DNA of 64,000 nucleotides from Promethearchaeia archaeon (GTDB taxonomy: Archaea; Asgardarchaeota; Lokiarchaeia; Sigyniarchaeales; SOKP01): contig JAHQWJ010000062.1 of the NCBI GenBank assembly GCA_029856125.1, forward strand, positions 62,001-126,000. The letters are read 5' to 3'. Shown one piece after another: positions 51,523-60,755 of this stretch. The notes under the pieces are model-generated. The model was not told the origin of the DNA. It saw only the letters and a program-made list of their open reading frames with translations, and made no database searches. The number at the start of each line of letters is the position of its first letter. The first letter of the stretch is position 1. The position numbers were made by a program, and so were the translations under genes.

Positions 51523-52663
51523 TTAGTCCCATCTCTTCTTTGAATAACATGATAGGTGTTTTTTCCGTTATTTGTTGATATTTATCTTCTCGAAACGGTG
51601 TCATTTCTATTACAAATCCTTGTAATTTATGCTGAATTAGTAAATCCATAAAAATTTCTTCCATCGCAAACTTTATGGGTAATTTAATAGTAGTAGCTTC
51701 GCAAGAAAAGAAGTTTTGAGGGATTTTTAGTTTATTTAATAAAAGATTACAAAACTCATCAATTTTCTTCTCCTCGCCTTCAATTAGAGCGTATAATAGC
51801 AACCCCTCTCTCGTGATTTCTTCGTATTGTAATTTAATAGTTTTTGCGCGTCTTAAGTACCTTTCTCTCAATTGCCAATAATCCTTAGCTATAATCGTGC
51901 AAAAATGAATTTTTATTGGAACTTTTGGAACGATATCACGCATGAGCTTCATTGCACATTCTTTACTATTCTTTACAGATGCTATTGTACCTGCTTCCAA
52001 CTTAAAATTTCGGTCTTTAAGGTTTTGACTATTTGGTAAACTATACTCAAATTCATTCAAATTGATAAAATCTGCGCCTATTTTGTTCAAATAAAAAATG
52101 AATTTTTTCAAATTATCTATATATTCCTCTTCTGGAATCACAGGTACTTCAGCACCTACAGACATACCCTTGTTTAATGCGTATTTAATCACGTTCCAAT
52201 TTTCTTTTGATGGGTTGAATCTAATTTCGTCTAACCCTGCTCGAGCGAGCTTTGTCGCAATTTCTTTGCTAAAATTAAGACCGTTGGTATAAAGGTGGAT
52301 ATGAAACTTTTTTCCTTTAATTTCTTTGATGAATTTGATATATTCAAGCGTTTTTTTTAAGTTGGGTTCATATAATGGGTCTCCGCCCGTAATACTCATT
52401 CCTTTCGCATTAATAGCTTTAAGTTCGAGGAGTATTTGTTCTTTAGAAGATATTTGAATCTCATTTATATAGGTATCTTTCTTACCTTTTCGTTTTTCAG
52501 AAATCGGACAATACCACCAGCAATGTTTTGGATTCTGACAGATTCCATTAAGAAATAACACTGCTTTAGTACCCTTTAAACATTGTTGACATCCTTTAGG
52601 AATTCCTTCTTTTTTTACGTAAAATGTCTGTGCCTTAGATTCTAAAATTACTGGATTTCTCAT
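51512..52663 (-). CDS. Radical SAM protein, COG2108-like
   Basis: This 383-aa protein is related to pyruvate-formate-lyase activase. It has 'GCQQCLKGTKAVLFLNGICQ' then 'KHCWWYCPISEKR', 'KGMSITGGDPLYEPNL' and 'KFHIHLYTNGL' plus 'GLDEIRFNPSKEN'. The order matches archaeal COG2108 proteins of unknown substrate. The cluster cysteines read C-x5-C-x3-C instead of the canonical C-x3-C-x2-C, which deserves checking. It overlaps the nucleotidyltransferase gene upstream by 4 nt (ATGA). Confidence 0.85.
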   Translation of the reverse strand: MRNPVILESKAQTFYVKKEGIPKGCQQCLKGTKAVLFLNGICQNPKHCWWYCPISEKRKGKKDTYINEIQISSKEQILLELKAINAKGMSITGGDPLYEPNLKKTLEYIKFIKEIKGKKFHIHLYTNGLNFSKEIATKLARAGLDEIRFNPSKENWNVIKYALNKGMSVGAEVPVIPEEEYIDNLKKFIFYLNKIGADFINLNEFEYSLPNSQNLKDRNFKLEAGTIASVKNSKECAMKLMRDIVPKVPIKIHFCTIIAKDYWQLRERYLRRAKTIKLQYEEITREGLLLYALIEGEEKKIDEFCNLLLNKLKIPQNFFSCEATTIKLPIKFAMEEIFMDLLIQHKLQGFVIEMTPFREDKYQQITEKTPIMLFKEEMGLNDY

Positions 52664-53367
52664 CTTTGTAACAGTTTTTTTCTCACAATTGATTTTTCAT
52701 TGGCTAATTTTTTTAACACATCTTCGGTAGTCTCGTTCATTTCAATTGATCTCTTTAGAAATACGCCTGTTTTTCCAAATTTTTCTCTCTTTAAAAGAAC
52801 TCTTTTTCTTTCATTAATCAAATCAATACTAACATTCAACTGCTTTGCAGCTAAATTTTCATTTCCAATAATCGAATATTCTTCATGACCATAAGAAATT
52901 GGTTGAATTAAAACTAACCTTTTATCGATTCCAGGGACTCTAATACTATTTTTTACTTGGTTTAGATTAATTTTTCCTCCAAAATCGTAAAATTCGCTTG
53001 ATTTTTTATTGAACTTAGATATTGGAATTGTTATGCTCTCTAACTCATCTAAGTAAATGTAGAGTTTCAATGTGTCAGCGGGAGTTGCCATAATGATTTC
53101 TCGGAAGTAATTATTAAAACCGTTCTTGTCGAGTATTATTTCTATTTGATATGGAGCGATTGATTGGGTTAAAACCATGTCGATATCGCTATCGTTATGG
53201 ATGTCGCCTCGGGCAATACTACCATATACATATAGATTCAAACCTTCTTTAGCGAACATCTCCAACAGCGTTTTAGTTCGTTCTCTTTTTTGTTGTAATA
53301 GTTGTAAATGGTTTTCAGAGTATGTAACCTTATTAAAATGATCTCTTAGAATTTTATGTCCTTTCAT
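52660..53367 (-). CDS. Nucleotidyltransferase-domain protein
   Basis: This 235-aa protein carries a minimal-nucleotidyltransferase core 'LYVYGSIARGDIHNDSDIDM' (GS...DxD), then strands around the third acidic residue ('LKLYIYLDELESI'). The second half, 'ISYGHEEYSIIGNENLAAKQ', and a basic C terminus complete it. Homologues in archaea (COG1665-type) are uncharacterised. Coupling to the COG2108-like radical SAM and GNAT genes hints at a shared modification pathway. Confidence 0.8.
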   Translation of the reverse strand: MKGHKILRDHFNKVTYSENHLQLLQQKRERTKTLLEMFAKEGLNLYVYGSIARGDIHNDSDIDMVLTQSIAPYQIEIILDKNGFNNYFREIIMATPADTLKLYIYLDELESITIPISKFNKKSSEFYDFGGKINLNQVKNSIRVPGIDKRLVLIQPISYGHEEYSIIGNENLAAKQLNVSIDLINERKRVLLKREKFGKTGVFLKRSIEMNETTEDVLKKLANEKSIVRKKLLQR

Positions 53368-53392
53368 TAGAATTTAATCGCTTCTATCTTTT

Positions 53393-54205
53393 TTACTGTT
53401 TCTCAATATATCCAATTATTACGCTTAAAAGTAATGTTTCGTAATACTTGAATGTGCTTTTAGTTTTTTTGATAATAGTATATTTGGTGTATTTAAATAT
53501 TTCTTTATTATGTAGTATCTTTTTTACTTTCTTGTTTTTAAAAAATGGATTTAATTTCTCACTAAGTATCGTAACTAATTTAGATTTTGTGTTTGAATCA
53601 GTTAGTAAAGTTAAATATACTTTCAGATTGTAAGAATTTAAGCGTGGGTTAATCAAAATTATGTTGCTACAATGGTAGTCTTTCAAAAGAAGATTCAAAG
53701 GTAAAACTTTTTTGGTAAAATCAATAACCTTATAATTCTGACTTAACAAGTTAAGATCTTGATTGTAAAACATTATAATAGTAGGAAAAGTTTGTTGCAA
53801 CTCTTTTTCAATATCAGATATCAATCGTTCCGTCAAGTTTTTATTTGATATTTTAAGCCGTAAGCTTATTACGTTATATCCAGACGTACAAAATGCTTCT
53901 GTGAGCGCTTTCAACATCATTAGTTTTCGATACCTTTTTATTAAGATTATTGTCGGTTTTATTAAATCTTCTTGCTGAAAAACGCTAGAAGTAGTCAGAT
54001 TGCACTTTTTTATAGATATAGACGAAAACTGATTGTTAATATCCAGCAGGTTATCAACTTCCCTAATCGTAGAAACATTTGAAAAAAAAAATCTCCATCT
54101 ATAAATTTCTTTAAATATCTTTACACAGATTAAAAGCAGGATTAACAATATGATTATGATAATATCAACTGTAATCCAATCAACTTGAAAGATGTCAAAT
54201 GTCAT
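53393..54205 (-). CDS. Membrane-anchored protein of unknown function
   Basis: This is a 270-aa protein. One N-terminal membrane helix ('VDIIIIILLILLLICVKIF') is followed by a cytosolic alpha/beta-looking domain ('LIKPTIILIKRYRKLMMLKA', 'GYNVISLRLKIS', 'TIIMFYNQDLNLL', 'SNIILINPRLN'). This strand pattern resembles a hydrolase fold but lacks a nucleophile elbow. The C terminus is basic. Family not recognised. It follows the nucleotidyltransferase gene on the same strand with a 25-nt gap. Confidence 0.6.
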   Translation of the reverse strand: MTFDIFQVDWITVDIIIIILLILLLICVKIFKEIYRWRFFFSNVSTIREVDNLLDINNQFSSISIKKCNLTTSSVFQQEDLIKPTIILIKRYRKLMMLKALTEAFCTSGYNVISLRLKISNKNLTERLISDIEKELQQTFPTIIMFYNQDLNLLSQNYKVIDFTKKVLPLNLLLKDYHCSNIILINPRLNSYNLKVYLTLLTDSNTKSKLVTILSEKLNPFFKNKKVKKILHNKEIFKYTKYTIIKKTKSTFKYYETLLLSVIIGYIEKQ

Positions 54206-54229
54206 AATATTTACAACGCAGCACTTATT

Positions 54230-54544
54230 TTAATCTACAACTTCTTCAATCCAATCCAAATATTTCTCAGGTCCTTTCTCGATTTTGAAAGCAACACATT
54301 CGGGGTTTGAATAACTGTGAACTTCTCCGATTTTTTGAATTATTAAATCGCAATTTTTTTCAGTGGTTTTAATTATTAGAAGTAACTCGTTATCTCTTTC
54401 TATTTTTCCTTCCCACCAATATATGGAAAGTAAATTAGGTATGATATTTACGCAGGCTGCTAATTTATTTTCTATTAATAAGTTAGCAATTTTTTTACCT
54501 TCTTCAAAATTAGGTACAGTTACGAAAAATGTGTAATAATCCAT
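54230..54544 (-). CDS. cutA: CutA1 divalent-ion tolerance protein
   Basis: This 104-aa trimeric ferredoxin-like protein starts 'DYYTFFVTVPNFEEGKKIAN' and has 'ENKLAACVNIIPNLLSIYWW' and 'EVHSYSNPECVAFKIEKGP', all diagnostic for CutA. The length is exact for the family. Its physiological role is not settled (metal tolerance, protein anchoring). Confidence 0.95.
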   Translation of the reverse strand: MDYYTFFVTVPNFEEGKKIANLLIENKLAACVNIIPNLLSIYWWEGKIERDNELLLIIKTTEKNCDLIIQKIGEVHSYSNPECVAFKIEKGPEKYLDWIEEVVD

Positions 54545-54805
54545 CTTTTTCCCTTAGGTATGATATCTGATTCTAATAATGTACAAATCAATTTCAATCT
54601 AATTGCGATATTAACAATTCATAAACAAAAAGAATTAAGCTAATAGGAAATCATTTATAAATTATTTTTGTATAAGGGAGAAAAAATAGATTTTAATTTT
54701 AGATTGCTTCTATGATATTTAATGTAGGAAATGCTATTTTTACTTAAATGAAATTATAAATAGGAGAACTTATATTATTAATAAAAAAAAATATAATTTT
54801 ATTAT

Positions 54806-54813
54806 AAGGAGTG
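54806..54813 (+). promoter_or_regulatory. Ribosome-binding site deciding an ATC start for the longin/roadblock-like gene
   Basis: AAGGAGTG (54806-54813) is followed by 7 nt and an in-frame ATC at 54821. The nearest in-frame canonical start is GTG 54947, 42 codons inside the conserved fold. The GTG within the motif is in another frame and stops after 22 codons. Confidence 0.55.
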
Positions 54814-54820
54814 GATTGTA

Positions 54821-55546
54821 ATCCTTCACAATGTTTACCTGATATCAAATTATACGGGCATTTGTTTAATCCATAGGAAGTATGGGACAATAGAGTTTAA
54901 TCAAGATTTAGTATCTGGTTTTTTAACGGCATTAAAAGATTTTTCAGTGGAGTTCTCGAAAGGATCGGGTGAATTAAAAATCATTGATATGCAAATATTT
55001 TATCTCCTTCTTGTTTTTAAGGAAGGAATATTGTGCACAGCAGCAGCTGACAAGAATGACGATGCCAAAATAACGCACAAAATTTTAAGTGATATTATCG
55101 ACAAATTTCTGAATAAGTATGGAAACCTAATGAAGGATTGGTCAGGAGATGTTAGGTTGTTCACAGGATTTGAAAATGTTATGGATGACATGTTAAAAAA
55201 CGGTCATGTGGCAGAAATTCAAATAAAGATTCCTATTTTAAAAATCTATGAAAAAGACTTTGTAAAATCTCAGAAACTTCTAACTAAAAAGGGCATGGTG
55301 CTTTCGGAGGAAGATTTACGGAAAGTTCAAGACCAGAAGCCCACATGGACTTCAAAACGTCTTCCTTCCCAAGTAATCATTCAGGGTTTTTTAAACAAGG
55401 AACAGTATAAGATTGCTCATTTAGCAGATGGTTTTCACACTGTAGCAGATATAGCAGAGGAGGCTGGCGTTCCAAAGGCAGAGATTGATGTAATGATCGA
55501 TGATTTAGACGATCTTGGCTTGCTCAAGTTTATTGAAATAAAATAA
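54821..55546 (+). CDS. Longin/roadblock-like protein with C-terminal winged helix, apparent ATC start
   Basis: From ATC 54821 the protein is 241 aa. The N-terminal alpha/beta domain 'LHNVYLISNYTGICLIHRKY' then 'GTIEFNQDLVSGFLTALKDF' and 'GELKIIDMQIFYLLLVFKEG' resembles the longin/roadblock-type proteins that Asgard archaea have in many copies, thought to regulate small GTPases. The C-terminal 70 residues form a wHTH-like unit ('QYKIAHLADGFHTVADIAEE', 'DVMIDDLDDLGLLKF'). The tracked start (GTG 54947) would delete the first 42 residues of the fold. Confidence 0.75.
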   Translation: MLHNVYLISNYTGICLIHRKYGTIEFNQDLVSGFLTALKDFSVEFSKGSGELKIIDMQIFYLLLVFKEGILCTAAADKNDDAKITHKILSDIIDKFLNKYGNLMKDWSGDVRLFTGFENVMDDMLKNGHVAEIQIKIPILKIYEKDFVKSQKLLTKKGMVLSEEDLRKVQDQKPTWTSKRLPSQVIIQGFLNKEQYKIAHLADGFHTVADIAEEAGVPKAEIDVMIDDLDDLGLLKFIEIK

Positions 55547-55703
55547 CGTAAATTTTTTCATATAGCCTATATATAACCCACATTTTCTAATTTCTTGAAT
55601 CTGATTTGGCTAATTTTACTATTTTTATTAAATTAAATATGCTTGTCCTATTAAAATTGGTAAACATAAAATTTATGAAAAAAATATCACTAATCTAATT
55701 AGT

Positions 55704-57176
55704 ATGAATGTGAATAAAATAGATGAAAACATCTACGAAATCCCTCAAAAAACTTTAATGGCTCGAGTAGAAGGAAAGATCGCAAAATTTCAAATGAGAG
55801 TACCTGTCCATATTTATGCTAACGATTACATTTTAGAAAAAATTAAAAACGATAGAACTTTGGATCAAATTTGTAATGTAGCTTGTCTCCCCGGTATACA
55901 AAAACATGCTATTGTTCTCTCTGATGCACACCAAGGTTATGGGTTTTGTATTGGGGGTGTAGCAGGAACAGACGCTTATTCTGGAATGATTTCCCCAGGT
56001 GGTGTAGGATACGATATAAACTGTGGTGTGAGAATTCTAAGAACAAATCTTCACCTTAAAGATATTGAAAGTTCAATTCCTAAATTACTAGACACTATTT
56101 TTAAGAATATACCATCCGGATTAGGAAGTAAAGGAAAATTAAGCATCAATTCCTCTCAATTAGATGAGGTTTTAGATAATGGCTTAAATTGGGCATTAGA
56201 TAATGATTATGCTATAAAAGAGGATTTAGAGCATTGCGAAGAAAACGGTTTTTTGAAAAACGCTGATTCAAAATTAGTATCTCAAAAAGCAAAGCAAAGA
56301 GGAATAAAACAACTCGGCTCTTTAGGGAGCGGTAACCATTTTCTCGAAATACAAAAGGTTGATGAGATTTATAACGAGTCAGTGGCAAAGAAATTGGGAA
56401 TCATTAATAAAGATCAAATAGCAATCATGGTTCATACTGGTTCCCGGGCTCTTGGTCATCAAGTGTGCACGGATTCGCTTAGAAATGTCGAGCAAGCAAT
56501 GAGAAAATACAAGATAAAAGTACCAGACCGCGAGTTAGCTTGTGTACCAGCCGATACTCCGGAGGCAATACAATACTTGAAAAACATGGCTTGCGCTGCA
56601 AATTTTGGGTTTACTAATCGCCAGTTAATAACGCATTGGCTAAGAGAATCTTTCCAAAATCATTTTAAAAGGAGTTTAGACGATCTGGATTTTAAATTGA
56701 TTTATGGTGTTTGTCATAATATCTTAAAGATAGAAGAACATGATGTTGATGGGAAAAAAATGAAATTAAACATCCACAGAAAAGGCGCAACTAGAGCCTT
56801 CCCCCCAGAGCATCCAGATATACCCCGTGATTATAAAAGTATAGGTCAACCAGTTTTAATTCCTGGAACTATGGGAACTGCTTCGTACTTATGTGTTGGG
56901 AGACCAAAAGCAATGGATCTCTCTTTTGGTTCGACAGCTCATGGATCTGGGCGTGTGATGTCAAGATCTAAAGCAACGAAACAATATTGGGGCACTAAAA
57001 TAAAGGAAGATCTAAGGAATAAAGGAATTACCGTAAAAGCCGCCTCTCCTAAAATAATTGCGGAAGAAGCTCCTGGAGCATATAAAGACATAGATCAGGT
57101 TGTCCAAGTGAGCCAAGATCTCGGCATTGTAGAAAAAATTGTAAGATTAGTTCCAATTGGCGTTGTAAAAGGATAA
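55704..57176 (+). CDS. rtcB: RNA-splicing ligase RtcB
   Basis: This 490-aa ligase joins 2',3'-cyclic phosphate and 5'-OH ends after tRNA and mRNA intron excision. Motifs: 'SDAHQGYGFCIGGVAGTDAY', 'GVGYDINCGVRIL' (Mn-binding Cys/Asp), 'LGSGNHFLEIQ', 'MVHTGSRALGHQVCTD', 'HRKGATRAFPPEHPDIP', and 'STAHGSGRVMSRSKATKQ' (the His that is guanylylated). No intein is visible. Archease lies convergently downstream. Together they would seal exons cut at bulge-helix-bulge introns such as the two found in this window. Confidence 0.97.
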   Translation: MNVNKIDENIYEIPQKTLMARVEGKIAKFQMRVPVHIYANDYILEKIKNDRTLDQICNVACLPGIQKHAIVLSDAHQGYGFCIGGVAGTDAYSGMISPGGVGYDINCGVRILRTNLHLKDIESSIPKLLDTIFKNIPSGLGSKGKLSINSSQLDEVLDNGLNWALDNDYAIKEDLEHCEENGFLKNADSKLVSQKAKQRGIKQLGSLGSGNHFLEIQKVDEIYNESVAKKLGIINKDQIAIMVHTGSRALGHQVCTDSLRNVEQAMRKYKIKVPDRELACVPADTPEAIQYLKNMACAANFGFTNRQLITHWLRESFQNHFKRSLDDLDFKLIYGVCHNILKIEEHDVDGKKMKLNIHRKGATRAFPPEHPDIPRDYKSIGQPVLIPGTMGTASYLCVGRPKAMDLSFGSTAHGSGRVMSRSKATKQYWGTKIKEDLRNKGITVKAASPKIIAEEAPGAYKDIDQVVQVSQDLGIVEKIVRLVPIGVVKG

Positions 57177-57288
57177 ATAATTACTTCTTCTTATGTTTCA
57201 AATTGAATCTTCTAAAAAAAGAAATTTTTTTTTTATTATTTCATGATAAAATTTTAAATGATATCGTTATCCAAAAAATATTTCGAAG

Positions 57289-57726
57289 TTAAATATCAAA
57301 TACTATATCTATTATGGTGCTTTCGTGTTTTTCTTCTATATTTAAGAAAGAATAAGTTATGGCCTTAACTTCGATTCCTATTTCGTGCTTACCTAAGTCG
57401 AACTTTTCACCTTTTAGAGTAGCACGCAACTTATAATTATCGTTAAATTTTTCAATTGAATGGACACAGATTTGATTAAAAACAAGCTCATCAACATCAA
57501 AAATATATAAAAATTCAGAAAGAAAATCAAATAATAGGGCTTCTTTATCCTCAGCCTCAACGATTATTTCTCTTTCGACTATAGGAGTTATTTTTTTTAA
57601 GTTTGGGGTTATGGTCGACATTAAACTATAAGCTGTTTGCGAAAAGGCTTCTTTTAATGATGATCCCCAACTTCTTACCTGAACATCGGCAGTATGATCT
57701 CTAAACTCAAATCCTGCTTTTTTCAT
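57289..57726 (-). CDS. Archease, RtcB activator
   Basis: This 145-aa protein has the archease signature 'GFEFRDHTADVQVRSWGSSL', 'KEALLFDFLSEFLYIFDVDE' and 'HEIGIEVKAITYSF' (metal His region). Archease speeds RtcB guanylylation and turnover. The tracked ORF starts 24 codons upstream at a TTG; ATG 57726 gives the usual family length and is preferred, although no ribosome-binding site is seen before it. Confidence 0.93.
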   Translation of the reverse strand: MKKAGFEFRDHTADVQVRSWGSSLKEAFSQTAYSLMSTITPNLKKITPIVEREIIVEAEDKEALLFDFLSEFLYIFDVDELVFNQICVHSIEKFNDNYKLRATLKGEKFDLGKHEIGIEVKAITYSFLNIEEKHESTIIDIVFDI

Positions 57727-57846
57727 GTGAAACTTAATTATTTTCAATATAGATTTACTATAAATAGGCTCTTTTAAAATTAAATCTTTGTTGTTCAATT
57801 TATTTTTTCTAGGAGTTTAAAATAATAGGTTTGAAAATGTAATTAT

Positions 57847-58362
57847 ATGTTGAGTACAGTTTCTAACTCATTTATCACTAATCTGCTTTTTTATCAAAAG
57901 TTAATTATAAAAAAGATTTTTTCAAATGAAGAACTTTTGCTTTTTCACTTTTTTCATGAAACTACCAAAAGCCCCCCCCAAAATGTGATTATAGTAAAGG
58001 AATTTGTATTTTTTTTCCTAAAAAATGAAAATTATTTCAATGCAAAGTCCAAACTACCCTATCTTAGGAAGAAATTTGCGCATAGGAAAATCGTGATTGT
58101 ACGGGAAGAGGACGTACTAGTTAACTTAGTTTATGGGTTTTTTCCAGATCCTTATATTCATACAGTTAGAATCGAAAGAAATGTTTATACCGGAAAAACG
58201 AATATAATGGTAGGTTTTCTTTCGTACGAGGAACGAGGAATAGCTATAGGAGGTAACGGTAATTACATTAAAGCAGTTAACGAGATTTTCGAAAGATATG
58301 TTATTTTTGTTAATAGCGAAGCATTTCAAGTCAGAATTAAGTGTGATGTAGTTAAAATATAA
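57847..58362 (+). CDS. NusA-like KH-domain protein
   Basis: This is a 171-aa protein. Residues 80-165 hold a KH-like pair with 'KIVIVREEDVLVNLVYGFFP', 'IHTVRIERN' and the KH loop 'RGIAIGGNGNYIKAVNEIFE' (GxxG). Archaeal NusA proteins are short KH-only RNA-binding proteins of about 140-170 aa, thought to act in transcription or termination. The N-terminal third ('LLFYQKLIIKKIFSNEELLL') is not part of classical NusA and is unassigned. It sits convergent to carS with adjacent stops. Confidence 0.72.
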   Translation: MLSTVSNSFITNLLFYQKLIIKKIFSNEELLLFHFFHETTKSPPQNVIIVKEFVFFFLKNENYFNAKSKLPYLRKKFAHRKIVIVREEDVLVNLVYGFFPDPYIHTVRIERNVYTGKTNIMVGFLSYEERGIAIGGNGNYIKAVNEIFERYVIFVNSEAFQVRIKCDVVKI

Positions 58363-59133
58363 TTACCAAGGCACATCTTTTAATTTTATTAGATACGCTA
58401 TAGTATTAGATATAAGGCTTACAGAAGGTGTTAAAATGAGAAGAAATATAACAATGTTTAGATCTGGGATCAAGTATAATCCAGGAAAAAAAATAGCTGG
58501 AATTAAAGCAAAAATCAGAGCTCCTATCGCAAAATCTAATTGATCTACGATCCAAAAAGGCGCTCCACTTTTAATATTGACCCTTCTTTTCAGAAAAGAT
58601 CCAGCTAAATCTCCAATAGCTGCACCATAGGAACAAAAGACAATCCTCAAAAGTATAATAACTATTCCTATTGGAAATGAACCTCCAACAAAATAATACT
58701 GATAATAAAACAATTCAGAATATAAATTGTAAACTCCAAGAGAAGCACCCTCAATTGGAATCTGTTGTATTGCGGGCCATAAAATAAAAAACAGCAAGAA
58801 TAATGCACTACTTAAGGGTATCCCTATGTATAAAGGTCCCTTGACAAATCCGGATATTGTTTTGTGATCTCCTAAAATTCTACGACCGTCTCGCCAAAGT
58901 TTACTTTTATCTAACGGTTTGCCGCCTCCGACAATAACCATTCCTGCGTTTGAAAAATATGCGGGGACGATAAAAAGTACACTAAAAATTAATATCGCTA
59001 ACCAATCAGCCCATGTAAAGATGATAGAGATAATCAGAAAGTTAAAAAAAAGCAAACTGATAAACGTAATTGTCAATATTATAGCGAATCTTACGTTTTT
59101 TTTATCGATATCTCCCTTATTATTTCTAGACAT
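58363..59133 (-). CDS. carS: CDP-archaeol synthase
   Basis: This 256-aa polytopic enzyme condenses CTP with digeranylgeranylglyceryl phosphate, the third ether-lipid assembly step in archaea. Diagnostic: 'MVIVGGGKPLDKSKLWRDGR' then 'RILGDHKTISGFVKGPLYIG', and 'AIGDLAGSFLKRRVNIKSGA' with the 'WIVDQLDFAIGAL' block of the CDP-alcohol-type active site. About five to six membrane helices. ATG 59133 is preferred over GTG 59166. Confirms archaeal membrane chemistry. Confidence 0.94.
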   Translation of the reverse strand: MSRNNKGDIDKKNVRFAIILTITFISLLFFNFLIISIIFTWADWLAILIFSVLFIVPAYFSNAGMVIVGGGKPLDKSKLWRDGRRILGDHKTISGFVKGPLYIGIPLSSALFLLFFILWPAIQQIPIEGASLGVYNLYSELFYYQYYFVGGSFPIGIVIILLRIVFCSYGAAIGDLAGSFLKRRVNIKSGAPFWIVDQLDFAIGALIFALIPAIFFPGLYLIPDLNIVIFLLILTPSVSLISNTIAYLIKLKDVPW

Positions 59134-59402
59134 AAATTTTCCAGTAATATTAATGAATGTATTCACTAATTTTTAATTAAAATTAAATTTTGGCAAATAT
59201 AACTAATTATACTAAACCCTTAATAATATTGCTTCCTAAATAATTATCTTTTAAAGTTCCGACAATAATATTATAAACTATCGATTTAATCGCTGCAAAT
59301 CAAAAAATTAGCATATTAAAGCTTTAATATATTATTCTTACTTTTTCGATTAATAAATAAATTTAAATAGCGCGGAATCGAAATAACAACTATTGGTATT
59401 AT

Positions 59403-59415
59403 TTCAAGTGGAAAA
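59403..59415 (+). promoter_or_regulatory. Candidate mini-ORB (Orc1/Cdc6 binding site) upstream of orc1
   Basis: 'TTCAAGTGGAAAA' resembles the archaeal origin recognition box core TTCCAGTGGAAAC (11 of 13 by eye). It lies 20 nt upstream of the orc1 start, in an AT-rich 300-nt intergenic region, where archaeal origins are often found. One site by itself is weak evidence. Confidence 0.35.
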
Positions 59416-59435
59416 TATTTACATGGTGGAAATGA

Positions 59436-60755
59436 GTGTTGACTAATCATAATGAAAAAGGAATGTATTCATTCAATATCGATAAATTTTATCAGAACTA
59501 CTTAAAAGGACCGAAGCTTTTTAAAAATCGAGAAGCTCTCGAACCATCGTTTATCCCTGACGTTTTACCTCACAGAAATTCGGAGATCGAGAAGATAGCT
59601 GGTATAACTGCTTGTGCCTTAAAAGGTGACGTTCCTCCTAATTTCTTGTGTTATGGGATGACTGGTACGGGTAAAACGGCTACTGTAAGGTATATTTCAC
59701 AAAAACTTGCCCAACACTCTACCAAACCTCCTTGGTGGGTATATATTAATTGTACAGTAGTATCTACACCTTATAGAATCTTAGCTCATATCTACAATAC
59801 GATAGTTGGTAAAGAAATAATTCCATCAACGGGCTTACCTAAAGATGTAATTCTCAAGAAGTTATTAGGTTTATTAGACCAATATATCAAAGATAGTATC
59901 TGTTTTCTTGTATTAGATGAAATAGATATTCTGATTGAAAAAAAAGGAGGAAATGAAATCTTGTATAACTTAACAAGGTTAAATGAGAGCTTAGATCACT
60001 GTAGAACGAGTGTTATCGGCATATCTAATAAGCTAAAATTCACGGAATTCCTCGATGCGAGAGTTAACTCTAATCTTGAGGAAGAAGAACCAATTGTCTT
60101 TAAACCATATAACGCTAACCAACTCTACGACATTCTAAAACTAAGAGCTGAAATAGCTTTTAAGGAAGGCGTTATTGACGACGGAGTTATAAAGCTTTGT
60201 GCAGGTCTAGCAGCAAAAGAAAATGGTGATGCGAGAAAAGCTCTTCAGTTGTTAAGAAAGGCGGGAGAAATTGCAGAACGAAACCAAACTAAAAAAATAT
60301 TGGAAAATCATGTAGAAAAAGCTCAAAAAGATATTGATAAAGATTACATTGTTGAATATATCTTTTCGATGCCTCTTCAAGCAAAACTAACGTTGACGGC
60401 CATCTTTTTATTGTCAAAAAATACCAAAGAACACATAATTACTTCAGGAGATATTTATGAAGCTCATTCAGAATTAGCACAAATCATTCCAAATGTGAAA
60501 CAATTGACGCACAGAAGGATTAGTGATTACATTAATGAATTAGCGTTGTCAGGATTAATAACTGCTACAACAAAATCGATGGGTCATTATGGTCGAACGA
60601 AAATTGTAAAACTTGACATCGAGTTTAACCTAATAGAACGAATTTTGTCTCAGATTAATAAAGTAAAAGAATATCGATTACTAGATTATAAACCGATAAT
60701 ACTCCAAACCGATAAAGTTAAGATAAAGAATGTAGTATTTAAAAAGCTAATTTAA
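59436..60755 (+). CDS. cdc6: Orc1/Cdc6 replication initiator
   Basis: This is a 439-aa AAA+ origin-binding protein. Walker A 'CYGMTGTGKTATVRYIS', Walker B 'ICFLVLDEIDILIEKKG', sensor 1 'VIGISNKLKF', and arginine-finger region 'DARVNSNLEEEEPIVFKPYN' with 'AAKENGDARKALQLLRKAGE' (sensor 2). A C-terminal winged helix ('LTHRRISDYINELALSGLIT') binds origin DNA. The start is GTG at 59436, 7 nt after GGTG. It converges with a 227-aa gene (4-nt overlap of stops). PolD genes are adjacent downstream. Confidence 0.96.
   Translation: MLTNHNEKGMYSFNIDKFYQNYLKGPKLFKNREALEPSFIPDVLPHRNSEIEKIAGITACALKGDVPPNFLCYGMTGTGKTATVRYISQKLAQHSTKPPWWVYINCTVVSTPYRILAHIYNTIVGKEIIPSTGLPKDVILKKLLGLLDQYIKDSICFLVLDEIDILIEKKGGNEILYNLTRLNESLDHCRTSVIGISNKLKFTEFLDARVNSNLEEEEPIVFKPYNANQLYDILKLRAEIAFKEGVIDDGVIKLCAGLAAKENGDARKALQLLRKAGEIAERNQTKKILENHVEKAQKDIDKDYIVEYIFSMPLQAKLTLTAIFLLSKNTKEHIITSGDIYEAHSELAQIIPNVKQLTHRRISDYINELALSGLITATTKSMGHYGRTKIVKLDIEFNLIERILSQINKVKEYRLLDYKPIILQTDKVKIKNVVFKKLI

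Noticed and set aside
55704-57176. Intein in RtcB
   Set aside because: The length is normal and all catalytic motifs are contiguous; no Hint/endonuclease blocks.
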